Positions 32,410-44,633 of a stretch of 64,000 bases of DNA are shown here, one piece after another. Origin of the DNA: Strigamia acuminata (lineage: Eukaryota; Arthropoda; Chilopoda; Geophilomorpha; Linotaeniidae); NCBI GenBank assembly GCA_949358305.1, contig OX442322.1, positions 8,618,001-8,682,000 on the forward strand. Reading direction: 5' to 3'. The position numbers and the translations under genes were made by a program. Every line of letters starts with the position of its first letter. The stretch's first letter is position 1. Below the pieces are notes generated by a model. The model was not told where the DNA came from. It searched no databases and was given only the letters and a program-made list of their open reading frames with translations.

Positions 32410-35400
32410 AGTCGGCAATGAAGATTTCGTTTTTTTGTCGATTATATTTTCTCGTTTTCATCAAATGTTAATTTTAAGGTTTTTGGGGGAAATTGTGGTT
32501 GTTTTGGGAGTTTTGGGGCGTTAGTTCTGTTTCATGCTTCTGCATACGTCGTTGTGCAAGTGTAGCTAGTTTCCACGCCTATTTGCGCCTTGTTTGGAGT
32601 CCCCTTAAACCCTAAACTTCTGTTTTTGCCCTCCTCGCTTACGGTTAGGTTGCTATTGTCCTCAGTTCATTGTTTAAGTGCCAAAGAATGATTTGTACGT
32701 ATTTATTGGCTTTCTGTGTCTGGATTTAATAAGGGAGTCCAATTTTCTGATCGCATTTATGCCTGTGCTGGTTAATAGCTTTATTCTTTGTTCATTCACG
32801 TTTTTGGTAAGAATTTTTGGTTTAATATGTGAGAAGCAAAGCTACTTGTTTCCAAGTTTCCCTTTTTAATCGAGTTTGCCAATTTACCACGTTATTAGCT
32901 CTTTGGACTTGAGTTCTTTGATCTCCCGGGGTTTTTCCCTTTTTCGTGTAGTCTTTTTAAGAAATTTTTAGGCTTAATGACAGGAGCGTCGTCACATTTG
33001 CAAATTTTTAGTGGTGTTGGCCAGTTAGTCGTCAGCTCGGGGTCGATTAACTCCCGCTTTTAGCTTTCTGCCCTACGCTAAAGTTAAATTACTAGCTATT
33101 GTGAGCCAACCAGTTCCTTCTCCTCGTCCTTCTTGCCTATCAGAGCGGCGGTCAGGGGGGTCCTTGAGTGATCTGGCTTCTTCTCGTCATGTGAGCCTGC
33201 TCTTGTGTTTGGAATGTGGACGACCTCTGGTCTTTACGTTTTGTGTCCAATGTTTTTCGTGTGCCGCACGAGTTTCCTCGTGAGCTCTGGTGTCGATCAT
33301 CTCTCCGCTTTGGGAGAGGGCACACCCGTTTGTATTCGAGTGTTTGTAGAACGTTTCTTGTTTTTAGAACGAGATTCGTTCTTTTGCTGCTCATGTCTAG
33401 CTGAGCGAGCGCTGGCCCGTGAGGTCAGTCGGTTCTTATCTGTCCGTCAATTTCTGTTCGGTTAGATTGTTATACGACTTGTTTGCAAGTGGGTTTGGAT
33501 TTAGATAGGCGTGTGACTTCTGTCGGTGCTGGAAGTTTAGAGCAGCCGATCCGCACCGCCCACTGGGCAAGTCCAGTTTCTGTTGTTGTCCGCTGCACCC
33601 AGTGTCTACCGCTGGTGATGTACGTTCTGCATTTTCGCTTTCTCTTCGTGGAAACGTCCGTAGCGTTTCATGAGTCTTCATTAGTGATTAGTCTCGCCTT
33701 TTATCGTTTAAAAAAGGGAGTTTAGTTATTCTAGTTCTTTGGGGCAACCTTAGAATTTGGACATTTTAGCTTATTCGTTTAGGAAATAGCTTGCTTGCTA
33801 TTTTTGGGTTGCGGCTAGCTAGCGTGGCGTTAGGGTATAGGTACTTGTTTTGGATGGTCGTTTTTGCTGTGCACAGCAAGGACTGCCATTCGATGTGTTA
33901 CAGAGGGCAGGTTTGCACTGCCATACTCTGTTAGATGTCGTGTCCGAGACAAAGTCCCTGCGCCTTTTGGCGGCCCCTATTTCTACGTTTGCTTCCCGCG
34001 ACTGAGTAGTTGTTGTTAGTCTTTCATCCCTAGCTCTGCAGTGAGGCAGACATGCACTAGGCAGGGAGCCCACTCTAGGATGGGTCGAAGGACGTGTGTG
34101 TGCGGCCTTCTTGGCGCCGGCACTCGGCAACACGTTTTAGTCATTGGACAACACGTGCTTTCAGTAGAGTGGCGATTTCCGGAAGTCGGCTTGCTGATCG
34201 ACGATGTGGTCAATGGGTATGTGAGCGAGTCAATTGTCGACTTGCAGTTGCTTACCGGTTCCAGTAATGCGGTTGGCAACTGGCAAGTCCTTCTGCTCAT
34301 GTCTATGTGTGACGCCCCTCGCAATCAGGGACGTCAAGCAACCCCCCCTCTTCTCTCGTTTCTCGGTTCAATCATATTGGTTCCGACTCGGGGTGGGCCA
34401 AGCGTTCATACAGTAGCCTCCTTATTGGAGCATGGGGTTTTAACTAGATCTAGTTTCTATTTCCCTCTCGGTTAAAGAAGTTTCAGTCTTCGTGGTAGTC
34501 TGCTCACAACAGGCTACACGGTGGCCCGAGTGCGGACGTGCAGTCCATCGGGTACCTCCTTGTTCAAGGCGCATTCGTAAAGCGCAGCTCGGTTGAAAGA
34601 AAGCCACCGGTTTTAATTTCTTTTCAACGACGTGATTAGTTTTCGTGCAGGAAGTGTAGCTTCGCTTCATTTGGTTGCAGTTGCACTGCTTCCAACGTTT
34701 TTCAGTATCGTTTGACACCTGTTGATCTTCAAAAAGAAGCAGGCCCCTTTCCTTTCTTTTCTCGTGGGGAGGAAATGGATTGATTATTTGGGTACGGACT
34801 TATTCCCTCTTCGAGAAAAAAAGCAGAAAGTTTAGTGTTTTGGAATTCTTGCTGGTTTTCACAGTTCCAGTTTGTTAGTTTCCCTTGTGAGGCCATACTT
34901 GGCCAATAGCTTTAGTGATAATATTGACGTTTTTGCCGGTATTTATTTGCACGGAACGTGTTCGTTTTTTTTTGATAATTGAACCGTTTTTCTCTTGTTA
35001 GTTAGAGAAAAGTGTGGTCGATGGGTCAGCGTGCGGGTGTTTCTTTGTCACTGTGGACAAGAGGTCGCAGATGGTTTACACAGTCACCTGACTAAGTCTT
35101 TCCTTTTTTTTCTTTATTCTCTGCTCTTAGCGGTTTTGTGGGTTTATGTCGAGTCAGGGTGCGGTCAACGCCTTTGCGTGGCAGTTGCTGCGAATGGTTC
35201 GCATTGCCTGAGCTTCATGCTTTCTCGTTCTCTTTTTCCTTTTTCTGGCATGATCATGTTAGCTAGGTGGTCATGGCTTTGGGTAAGTTGTTAGTTAGTC
35301 ACTCTTTGCGAAAGAGTGGTGCCTAGGTCTTGACGGCATTTTCTAGTTCTTCGTACGAATGCTGGGTGGTTGGTCAGACGATAGGTCTGGGTCAACGCAT

Positions 35401-36198
35401 TCATTCCCTTATTTTGCATTTTTCTTGTTTTCTAGAAAAGGGTCGTCTTTAATAGTTTAATAAGTTTGAGTTCGCAGCTTGTGTTTGCAGGCGGACGGAG
35501 GTTTCCGTGGTACGTTGCCACTTGAGCGCTGGCTCGAGAACAACGAGGCGGTGAAGCCTGCCGTGTCTCAAGTTTGTTCCTTTTTGCGTTCCAAGTTTCT
35601 TCTAGTCTTCATGCATGTCTTGTTCCTTGCGAGACCATGCTCGATCAAGAGTTTTTGTGAAAGTTTTCCTTCCTCTTTGACGAGGATTCTCGTTTTCCTG
35701 TTTTTAGCTTTCATTAGTTTAAGCGTCTGTCTACGGGTTGACAGACTGAGCTTTCTGAGAAGCTCCCGCAATGTTCTCACGTTGTTCCGGTTAGAAAACC
35801 CGTTCAGTCAGATTTTCTAAAGGTATTTTGTGTGTGTGCCACGTGTCTATTGGCGACGTCGTAGCCCCTCGGTGTCTGGACTAGGTCATCGTGGCACGGC
35901 CCTTCTCTTTCTTCTCTCGTGTTTTAAGTTTCTTTTAGTTTTTGTTGGTTGTTGATAGGAAGTGCGCCGCAACGCAACTTCTCTTTTCTTTCGTCTCTCC
36001 GGTGTTTTTGGGCCGCGATCCGACTTCGATGCCCTTGACCCTGGGACGCTCCTAGAGGTCTCGGATGTTTAGGTTACAGTTTTTTGCCTTCGTGTCTATG
36101 GTTTTGCCTTCGCGACTTTTACAAAGTCGAGCTTGGCTTCGATACTTTTTCTTCCCGTTCTCTTGGTTTTGATGGGGAATTCCTTCAACGGTTTTCTA
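32410..36198 (+). other. LARD-3 internal non-coding region, hairpin-rich
   Basis: Collinear with LARD-2, with diverged stretches (about 32640-32900) and conserved ones. The 174-codon frame of LARD-2 is broken here (86 codons at 33205-33465), which argues that it is not a gene. The 18-bp palindrome becomes TTTGCTGTGCACAGCAAG, with one C-G pair changed to a T-G (wobble in RNA). I see no RNA gene that I can name. Confidence 0.6.
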
Positions 36199-36231
36199 CC
36201 TTGCCTTCCCTTCTTCTTTGGCCGGCAACGC
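36199..36231 (+). other. Pyrimidine tract + GGCCGGCAA before 3' LTR
   Basis: Same motif as LARD-2, directly abutting the 3' LTR. Confidence 0.75.
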
Positions 36232-36992
36232 TGTTGCGAGCACGCGCAACATGGATTTTTGCTATCGCAATAGCGGATTTGCTTTGATTAATCATTAATT
36301 TAAGTTTGTGTTTAGTTAATAGTGCAGCTTAAGTTTTGGCTAAAGGTTAAATGAATTTCGTGTAGTTTGTGACGTGGGAGTGGTGAATTACCTGATTTAA
36401 GCTGTCTTTTTTAAGGTAATTTTGTATCTTTTCTTTGATTCTTTGGAGTTTTACTGCTTGGATTCGTCCAAAGAGTTGCTGTTGTTAGTTTATTTATTTG
36501 AAACACTTTGTCTTAATTTATTACGGTTTTGTGCCCTTTGTAATGATTTTATACTCGAAACTGTGTATTTTCTTGTATACGCTTTATCATTTTGTCACTA
36601 GAGGGACAATTCGCCTCTTGCGAGTGATTGTTGCCACTCGTTGCTAAGAGCCGCTGCTCTAATTGTTGTAGGTTGCGCAGCAACTACTCTGACTTGTTAT
36701 ATGTTTTTTCTAGTCCTAAGTAACGTTGATTTTCTCCTCTCTTATGTGTAATGTTTTGATAGATTTTAACCTTACAATAAATTCGTTTTTGTGTGCTAAC
36801 TTGAGCACAATAGTATTGAATTGTCCCAACATGTTCACAGCTCACTTTACAGGTTTCACATCAAGGTTTTTTCCTGTAATGGACTTTCTTCTTTGGGATT
36901 CTTCACAAGTTCTGGTAAATAGGGTTATTTATTTTAACCATTTTCAAATGTCTTCTAGAGTGCAACACGGTCTTCAAGCACTGCTAGAAACA
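36232..36992 (+). repeat. LARD-3 3' LTR (761 bp)
   Basis: Same length as 31076-31836 and no difference noticed. The following satellite starts with acct. Confidence 0.95.
36776..36781 (+). terminator. Poly(A) signal of LARD-3
   Basis: AATAAA followed by TTCGTTTTTGTGTGC, a good hexamer plus GU-rich downstream element inside the 3' LTR. Confidence 0.55.
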
Positions 36993-38693
36993 ACCTTAGT
37001 AGAAGGCTCCAATGTAAGTTTTAGAAACATCCAAGCAATGATTTGGGAGAATAGACTTTTGATCTCATCACAGTTGACTTAGCACAAACACCACAAGACC
37101 AATGTCTCTGAATGTTCAGAAATAGTGTTTAAACCTTAGTAGAAGACTCCAATGTAAGTTTTAGAAACATCCAAGCAATGATTTGGGAGAATAGACTTTT
37201 GATCTCATCACAGTTGACTTAGCACAAACACCACAAGTCCAATGTCTCTGAATGTTCAGAAATAGTGTTTAAACCTTAGTAAAAGCCTTCAATGTAAGTT
37301 TTAGCAACATCCAAGCAATGATTTGCGAGAATAGACTTTTGATCTCATCACAGTTGACTTAGCACAAACACCACAAGACCAATGTCTCTGAATGTTCAGA
37401 AATAGTGTTTAAACCTTAGTAGAAGGCTCCAATGTAAGTTTTAGCAACATCCAAGCAATGATTTGGGAGAATAGACTTTTGATCTCATCACAGTTGACTT
37501 AGCACAAACACCAGAAGACCAATGTCTCTGAATGTTCAGAAATAGTGTTTAAACCTTAGTAGAAGGCTCCAATGTAAGTTTTAGAAACATCCAAGCAATG
37601 ATTTGGGAGAATAGACTTTTGATCTCATCACAGTTGACTTAGCACAAACACCACAAGACCAATGTCTCTGAATGTTCAGAAATAGTGTTTAAACCTTAGT
37701 AGAAGGCTCCAATGTAAGTTTTAGCAACATCCAAGCAATGATTTGGGAGAATAGACTTTTGATCTCATCACAGTTGACTTAGCACAAACACCACAAGACC
37801 AATGTCTCTGAATGTTCAGAAATAGTGTTTAAACCTTAGTAGAAGGCTCCAATGTAAGTTTTAGAAACATCCAAGCAATGATTTGGGAGAATAGACTTTT
37901 GATCTCATCACAGTTGACTTAGCACAAACACCACAAGTCCAATGTCTCTGAATGTTCAGAAATAGTGTTTAAACCTTAGTAGAAGCCTTCAATGTAAGTT
38001 TTAGCAACATCCAAGCAATAAATTTTTAAAAAAAAATTTTGAGCTTATTTCACATTGCAGTTGACTTAGCACAAAGACCACAAGATCAATGTCTCTGAAT
38101 GTTCAGAAATAGTGTTTAAACCTTAGTAGAAGGCTCCAATGTAAGTTTTAGAAACATCCAAGCAATGATTTGGGAGAATAGACTTTTGATCTCATCACAG
38201 TTGACTTAGCACAAACACCAGAAGACCAATGTCTCTGAATGTTCAGAAATAGTGTTTAAACCTTAGTAGAAGGCTCCAATGTAAGTTTTAGAAACATCCA
38301 AGCAATGATTTGGGAGAATAGACTTTTGATCTCATCACAGTTGACTTAGCACAAACACCACAAGACCAATGTCTCTGAATGTTCAGAAATAGTGTTTAAA
38401 CCTTAGTAGAAGGCTCCAATGTAAGTTTTAGAAACATCCAAGCAATGATTTGGGAGAATAGACTTTTGATCTCATCACAGTTGACTTAGCACAAACACCA
38501 CAAGACCAATGTCTCTGAATGTTCAGAAATAGTGTTTAAACCTTAGTAGAAGACTCCAATGTAAGTTTTAGCAACATCCAAGCAATGATTTGGGAGAATA
38601 GACTTTTGATCTCATCACAGTTGACTTACCACAAACACCACAAGACCAATGTCTCTGAATGTTCAGAAATAGTGTTTAAACCTTAGTAGAAGG
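36993..38693. repeat. 140-bp satellite array, block V
   Basis: About 12 monomers with one 147-bp AT-rich variant (38001-38147), again preceded by a caagTcc/aagccttc monomer. It ends with aagg, the left duplication of LARD-4. Confidence 0.97.
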
Positions 38694-38787
38694 TGTTGCG
38701 AGCACGTGCAACATGGATTTTTGCTATCGCAATAGCGGATTTGCTTTAATTGATCAATTATTTAAGTTTGTGTTTAGTTAATAGTGC
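38694..38787 (+). repeat. LARD-4 5' LTR, left fragment (94 bp)
   Basis: Matches the first 94 bp of the LTR at 56541. It is cut by LARD-5 after ...TTAATAGTGC; the last four bases, gtgc, are duplicated at 44630-44633. Confidence 0.95.
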
Positions 38788-39525
38788 TGTTGCGAGCACG
38801 CGCAACATGGATTTTTTGCTATCGCAATAGCGGATTTGCTTGAATTGATCAATTATTTAAGTTTGTGTTTAGTTAATAGCGCAGCTTAAGTTTTGTCTGA
38901 ATGTTAAGTGAGATTCGTGAAGTTTGTGACGTGGGAGTGGTAGTTGTACATTAATTCCGCTTAATTTTGTACTTCTTGACCGGCACTTTAGAGCTTTCTC
39001 TGCTAAGATTCACCTAAAGTGTCGTTTGCTGTTAGTTTTAAGTTTGTTTTTACTTTGAAATGCGTGTTTAACGGTTTACTGTATTTTCTGTATGCATTCT
39101 TGCTCATTTCTATGCTTTTAGTAGTTGTTATACTTTACAAGTTGGCACTAGAGGGCTGAATTCTCTGTGCAATTGTTGTAAACCGTTGCTACGATCGGTG
39201 ATCTAATTGTTGTGCGTTGCACAACAACACTTGCTTGCTAGGGTTAAGTTATGTAGTTTTTTTCTCCCTTTTTCTTTCTGTGTACTTTTGATAGATATTA
39301 ACTTTAGAATAAATTCAGTTTTCATGTGCTTTAGCACATCAGTCTTGGATTCAATGTGTGCTCATTGCTGCGCCTGTTCAGGGCAGCAATTTCGTTTATT
39401 TTCCATAAGTTTCAAGAGTGAATTCAATCACGGCAATTCACTACAAGATCAGGTGAGAGAAGTTATTCTTCATCTTTTCTTCCTCGTTTCTTGCAGACTG
39501 CCACGGTCCAGGGCTGCCGGAAACA
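38788..39525 (+). repeat. LARD-5 5' LTR (738 bp)
   Basis: A divergent LTR type starting TGTTGCGAGC and ending GCTGCCGGAAACA. It keeps a stem at the place of the LARD-2 GTAG stem, but with a different sequence (TTGTGC/GCACAA around 39214). Confidence 0.95.
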
Positions 39526-40106
39526 TTTTGGTACCGTTGACTCAGGATTTTCGAACGAATTTCCTTCCGCTCGTGGCTGCGAAAATGGCGGACATCGCCG
39601 CCATTTGTCCAAGCGAACTTGCCGAATGCAGAGCCAACTGCATTGGAGGTTTTTTGAGCTGTGTGACGTCAGCCACACCGAAGGCTATCACACAGGACGA
39701 GGATCGCCACACGAGAAGGCGAGTTCCGTGCTTGCGGCTCATCGGCGTCGTCAACACAGCACGTGGTTTGGCGTCGTTGATCAAGTCAGTCGCCATTGGT
39801 ATGATCGTCACCAGCAGCCGCAGCAAGATCGTCGGTCGAGAGAGTTTCGTCAAAGTTTTCCAGGTTTTCGTGTGTCGAGCTCGTTGCATAGAACGAAGCC
39901 GTGTTCACACAGACGTGCGCCATCCCACAAGCGGTTCAGTCAAGTTTCCAGTCGAGTCTTTTCTTCTTCAACAGAGCGAGTTCTCTCAGTCGTACCGGAC
40001 GGTCCAGCGGAGAGTTTCGTGCCGTCAGCGCACAGAACGAGCGTCACCGAGTTTGGAAGATCAAGTCTTCCAGCGTCGGCCTGTTAAACACAACGCAATG
40101 TACTAG
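39354..40106 (+). CDS. Unrecognised leader ORF(s), LARD-5 version
   Basis: 250 codons unspliced, starting with a Cys-rich N-terminus (C-A-H-C-C-A-C) and ending PVKHNAMY. With the 44-nt intron removed, the same ATG continues in the second frame to 40087 (229 codons), also fully open: this copy has two long overlapping alternatives from one start. The second frame is basic and contains RRRQHSTWFGVV and REFRQSFPGFRV, with counterparts in LARD-2 and LARD-3. No family is recognised. Hand comparison with LARD-2 does not clearly favour either frame. Confidence 0.35.
   Translation: MCAHCCACSGQQFRLFSISFKSEFNHGNSLQDQVREVILHLFFLVSCRLPRSRAAGNILVPLTQDFRTNFLPLVAAKMADIAAICPSELAECRANCIGGFLSCVTSATPKAITQDEDRHTRRRVPCLRLIGVVNTARGLASLIKSVAIGMIVTSSRSKIVGRESFVKVFQVFVCRARCIERSRVHTDVRHPTSGSVKFPVESFLLQQSEFSQSYRTVQRRVSCRQRTERASPSLEDQVFQRRPVKHNAMY
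39453..39496 (+). other. Candidate 44-nt GT-AG mini-intron
   Basis: Donor ATCAG|GTGAGAG, pyrimidine-rich acceptor CCTCGTTTCTTGCAG|AC. Almost every interior base differs from the LARD-2 intron, yet the length is again 44 and both splice signals are strong. Confidence 0.6.
39529..39546 (+). other. Primer-binding site of LARD-5
   Basis: TGGTACCGTTGACTCAGG, 3 nt after the LTR end; a variant of the common core. Confidence 0.65.
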
Positions 40107-43100
40107 TCGTCCAGAATCGTCAAGAAAGAACATTTTCGTGTTGATTTTCTCGCCTTTATTGTTAATTTTAAGGTTTTTGGGGAAGATTGTGGTTGTTTTG
40201 GGGGTTTTTGGGGCATTAGTTAGGTTTCTTGCTCGTGCATACACTATTATGCAAGTGTATTTTAGTTTTCTAGAATATTTGCGTCTTGTTTGGAGTCCGC
40301 AACGACCAGCAAGGTCCCTTTAAGCTCGAAACTTCTGTTTTTTTGCCCTCCTCGTTTACGGTTATGTCGCTATTGTCCTCAGTTCCTTGTTTGAGTGCCA
40401 AAGAATGGCTTATGCGAATTTATTGGCTTTCTGTGTCTGGATTTAATAAGGGAGTCCAATTTTCTGATTGCATTTATGCCTGTGCTTGTTAATAGCTTTA
40501 TTCTTTGCTTGCTCACGTTTTTGGTGAGAATTTTCGGTTTAGTATGTGAGAAGTGTGGCTATTTGTTTACAAGTTTTCCTTGCCAACCCCCTTTTTAAAC
40601 GAGTTTGCCAATTTATCACGTTATTAGCTCTTTGGACTTGAGTTCTTTGATCTCCCGGGGTTTTTCCCTTTTTCGTGTAGTCTTTTTAAGAAATTTTTAG
40701 GCTTAATGACAGGAGTGTCGTCACTTTTGCAGATTTTTAGTGGTGTTGGCCAGTTAATCGTCAGCTCGGGGTCGATTAACTCCCGCTTTTAGCTTTCTGC
40801 CCTACACTAAAGTTAAATTGCTAGCTATTGTGGGCCAACCAGTTCCCTCTTCTCGTCCTTCCCGCCTATCAGAGCGGCGGTCCGGGGGGTCCTTGAGTGA
40901 TCTAGCTTCTTCTCGTCATGTGAGCATGCTCTTGTGTTTGGAATGTGGACGACCTCTGGTCTTTACGTTTTGTGTCCAATGTTTTTTGTGTGCCGCACGA
41001 GTTTCCTCGTGAGCTCTGGTGTCGGTCATCTCTCCGCTTCGGGAGAGGGCACACCCGTTTGTATTCGTGTGTTTGTAGAACGTTTCTTGTTTATAGAACG
41101 AGATTCGTTCTTTTGCTGCTCATGTCTAGCTGAGCGAGCGCTGGCCCGCGAGGTCAGTCGGTTCTTATCTGTCCGTCAAATTTCTGTTCGGTTAGATTGT
41201 GTTACGACTTGTTTGCAAGTGGGTTTGGATTTAGAAAGGCGTGTGACTTCTGTCGGTGCTGGAAGTTTAGAGCAGCCGATCCGCACCGCCCACTGGGCAA
41301 GTCCAGTTTCTGTTGTTGACCGCTACACCCAGTGTCTACCGCTGGTGATGTACGTTCTGCATTTTCGCTGTCTCTTCGTGGAAACGTCCGTAGCGTTTCA
41401 TGAGTCTTCATTAGTGATTAGTCTCGCCTTTTATCGTTTAAAAAAAAGGAAGTTTAGTTATTCTAATTCTTTGGGGCAACCTTAGAATTTGGACATTTTA
41501 GCTTATTCGTTTAGGAAATAGCTTGCTTGCTATTTTTGGGTTGTGGCTAGCTAGCGTGGCGTTAGGGTATAGGTACTTGTTTTGGATGGTCGTTCTTGCT
41601 GTGCACAGCAAGGACTGCCATTCGATGTGTTTCAGAGGGCAGGTTTGCACTGCCATACTCTGTCAGATGTCGTGTCCGAGACATAGTCCCTGCGCCTCTT
41701 GGCGGCCCCTATTTCTACGTTGGCTTCCCGCGACTGAGTAGTTGTTGTTAGTCTTTCATCCCTAGCTCTGCAGTGAGGCAGACATGCACTAGGCAGGGAG
41801 CCCACTCTAGGATGGGTCGAAGGACGTGTGTGTGCGGCCTTTTTGGCGCCGGCACTCGGCAACACGTTTTAGCCATTGGACGACACGTGCTTTCAGTAGA
41901 GTGGCGATTTCCGGAAGTCGGCTTGCTGATTGAAGATGTCGTCAATGGGTGTGTGAGCGAGTCAATTGTCGACTTGCAGTTGCTTACCGGTTCCAGGAAT
42001 GCGGTTGGCAACTGGCAAGTCCTTGTGCTCATGTCTATGTGTGACGCCCCTCGTAATCAGGGACGTCAAGCAACCCTCCCTCTTCTCTCGTTTCTCGGTT
42101 CAATCATATTGGTTCCGACTCGGGGTGGGCCAAGCGTTCATACGGTAGCCTCCTTATTGGAGCATGGGGTTTTAACTAGATCTAGTTTCTATTTCCCTCT
42201 CGGTTAAAGAAGTTTCAGTCTTCGTGGTAGTCTGCTCACAACAGGCTACACGGTGGCCCGAGTGCGGACGTGCAGTCCATCGGGTACCTCCTTGTTCAAG
42301 GCGCATTCGTAAAGCGCAGCTCGGTTGAAAGAAAGCCACCGGTTTTAATTTCTTTTCAACGACGTGATTAGTTTTCGTGCAGGAAGGGTAGCTTCGTTTC
42401 ATTTGGTTGCAGTTGCACTGCTTCCAACGTTTTTCAGTATCGTTTGACACCTGTTGATCTTCAAAAAGAAGCAAGTCTCTTTCATTTCTTTTCTCGTGGG
42501 GAGGAAATGGATTGATTATTTGGGTACGGACTTATTCCCTCTTCGGAAAAAAAAGCAGAAAGTTTAGTGTTTTGGGATCTTTGCTGGTTTTCACAGTTCC
42601 AGTTGTTAGTATCCTTTGTGAGGCCATACTTGGCCAATAGCTTTAGTGATAATATTGACGTTTATGCCGGTATTTATTTATTTGCACAGAACGTGCTCGT
42701 TTTTTTAGATAATTGAACCGTTTTTCTCATATTAGTTAGAGAAAGTTGTGGTCGATGGGTCAGCGTGCGCGTGTTTCCTTGTCACTGTAGACAAGAGGTC
42801 GCAGTTGGCTTGCACAGTCATCTGACTAAGTCTTTCCTTTTTTCTTTATTCTCGGCTCTTAGCGGTTTCGTGGGTTCATGTCGAGTCAGGGTGCGGTCAA
42901 CGCCTTTGCGTGGCAGTTGCTGCGAATGGTTCGCATTGCCTGAGCTTCATGCCTTCTTGTTCTCTTTTTCCTCCTTCTGGTGTGATCATGTTAGCTAGGT
43001 GGTCATGGCTTTGGGTAAGTTGTTAGTTGGTCACTCTTTGCGAAAGAGTGGTGCCTAGGTCTTGACGGCATTTTCTAGTTCTTCGTACGAATGCTGGGTG

Positions 43101-43858
43101 GTTGGTCAGACGATAGGTCTGGGTCAACGCATTCATTCCCTTATTTTGCATTTTTCTTGTTTTCTAGAAAAGGATCGTCTTTAATAGTTTAATAAGTTTG
43201 AGTTCGCAGCTCGTGTTTTCGTGCGGACGGAGGTTTCCGTGGTACGTTGCCACTTGAGCGCTGGCTCGAGGACAACGAGGCGGTGAAGCCTGCCGTGTCT
43301 CAAGTTTGTTCTTTTTTGCGTTCCAAGTTTCTTCTAGTCTTCATGTATGTCAGGTTCCTTGCGAGGCCATGCTCGATCAAGAGCTTTTGTGACAGTTTTC
43401 CTTTTTCGACGACGTTTAGTTCTTGGTTCTGAGACTTCTAACCTCGGTGTTTGGTTGGACGATTGTTTTGGATCAGCACCCCTTCCTCTTTGACGAGGAT
43501 TCTCGTTTTCCTGTTTTTAGTTTCCATTTAGTTTAAGCGTCTGTCTACGGGTTGACAGACTGAGTTTTCGGACAAGCTCCCGCAATTTTCTCACGTCGTT
43601 TTGGTTAGAAAACCCGTTCAGTCGGATTTTCTAAAAGTTTTCTGCGTGTGCGCCACGTGTTTATTGGCGACGCCGTAGCCCCTTGGTGTCTGGACTAGGT
43701 CATCATGGCATGACCCTTCTCTTTCTTCTCTCGTGTTCTAAGTTTCTTTTAGTGTCTATGGTTTTGCCTTCGCGACTTTCACAAAGTCAAGCTTGGCTTC
43801 GATACTTTTTCTTTCCGTGCTCTTGGTTTTGATGGGGAATTCCTTCAACAGTTTTCTG
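40107..43858 (+). other. LARD-5 internal non-coding region, hairpin-rich
   Basis: The left part (to about 40700) is a distinct or LARD-3-like sequence; the remainder is nearly the same as LARD-2. It retains the CTCTCC, GAACGA, AAATAGC, 18-bp palindrome, CACTCTTT and GTCTGTC stems. The open frames of 183 codons (40934-41485) and 144 codons (41773-42207) are judged incidental. Confidence 0.6.
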
Positions 43859-43891
43859 CCTTGCCTTCCCTTCTTCTTTGGCCGGCAACGC
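43859..43891 (+). other. Pyrimidine tract + GGCCGGCAA before 3' LTR
   Basis: Same motif and spacing as in LARD-1 to -4. Confidence 0.75.
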
Positions 43892-44629
43892 TGTTGCGAG
43901 CACGCGCAACATGGATTTTTTGCTATCGCAATAGCGGATTTGCTTGAATTGATCAATTATTTAAGTTTGTGTTTAGTTAATAGCGCAGCTTAAGTTTTGT
44001 CTGAATGTTAAGTGAGATTCGTGAAGTTTGTGACGTGGGAGTGGTAGTTGTACATTAATTCCGCTTAATTTTGTACTTCTTGACCGGCACTTTAGAGCTT
44101 TCTCTGCTAAGATTCACCTAAAGTGTCGTTTGCTGTTAGTTTTAAGTTTGTTTTTACTTTGAAATGCGTGTTTAACGGTTTACTGTATTTTCTGTATGCA
44201 TTCTTGCTCATTTCTATGCTTTTAGTAGTTGTTATACTTTACAAGTTGGCACTAGAGGGCTGAATTCTCTGTGCAATTGTTGTAAACCGTTGCTACGATC
44301 GGTGATCTAATTGTTGTGCGTTGCACAACAACACTTGCTTGCTAGGGTTAAGTTATGTAGTTTTTTTCTCCCTTTTTCTTTCTGTGTACTTTTGATAGAT
44401 ATTAACTTTAGAATAAATTCAGTTTTCATGTGCTTTAGCACATCAGTCTTGGATTCAATGTGTGCTCATTGCTGCGCCTGTTCAGGGCAGCAATTTCGTT
44501 TATTTTCCATAAGTTTCAAGAGTGAATTCAATCACGGCAATTCACTACAAGATCAGGTGAGAGAAGTTATTCTTCATCTTTTCTTCCTCGTTTCTTGCAG
44601 ACTGCCACGGTCCAGGGCTGCCGGAAACA
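43892..44629 (+). repeat. LARD-5 3' LTR (738 bp)
   Basis: Matches 38788-39525 with no difference noticed. It is followed by gtgc and the rest of the LARD-4 LTR. Confidence 0.95.
44412..44417 (+). terminator. Poly(A) signal of LARD-5
   Basis: AATAAA followed by TTCAGTTTTCATGTGC within the 3' LTR. Confidence 0.5.
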
Positions 44630-44633
44630 GTGC

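Larger units (their letters stand above)
31076..36992 (+). mobile_element. LARD-3, non-autonomous BEL-like LTR element
   Basis: A 5917-bp element with 761-bp LTRs and an acct duplication (31072-31075, 36993-36996); excision restores one 140-bp monomer. LTR and leader differ from LARD-1/2 by many substitutions and an in-frame leader deletion, whereas the middle of the internal region is closely similar. It carries a segment of about 154 bp near 35938-36091 that is missing from LARD-1, -2 and -5 but present in LARD-4. Confidence 0.94.
38788..44629 (+). mobile_element. LARD-5, nested in the LARD-4 5' LTR
   Basis: A 5842-bp element with 738-bp LTRs and a gtgc duplication (38784-38787, 44630-44633). 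The first 100 bp or so of the LTR match the other LARDs closely; the rest of the LTR and the leader are a distinct type, and from about 40700 onward the internal region is again almost the same as LARD-2, including the shared deletion of about 154 bp. This is a chimaeric structure. No replication genes. Confidence 0.94.

Noticed and set aside
35938-36091. Segment of about 154 bp absent from LARD-1, -2 and -5 as a possible lost (spliced) intron
   Set aside because: The boundaries do not end in AG after a pyrimidine run; a simple deletion explains it.
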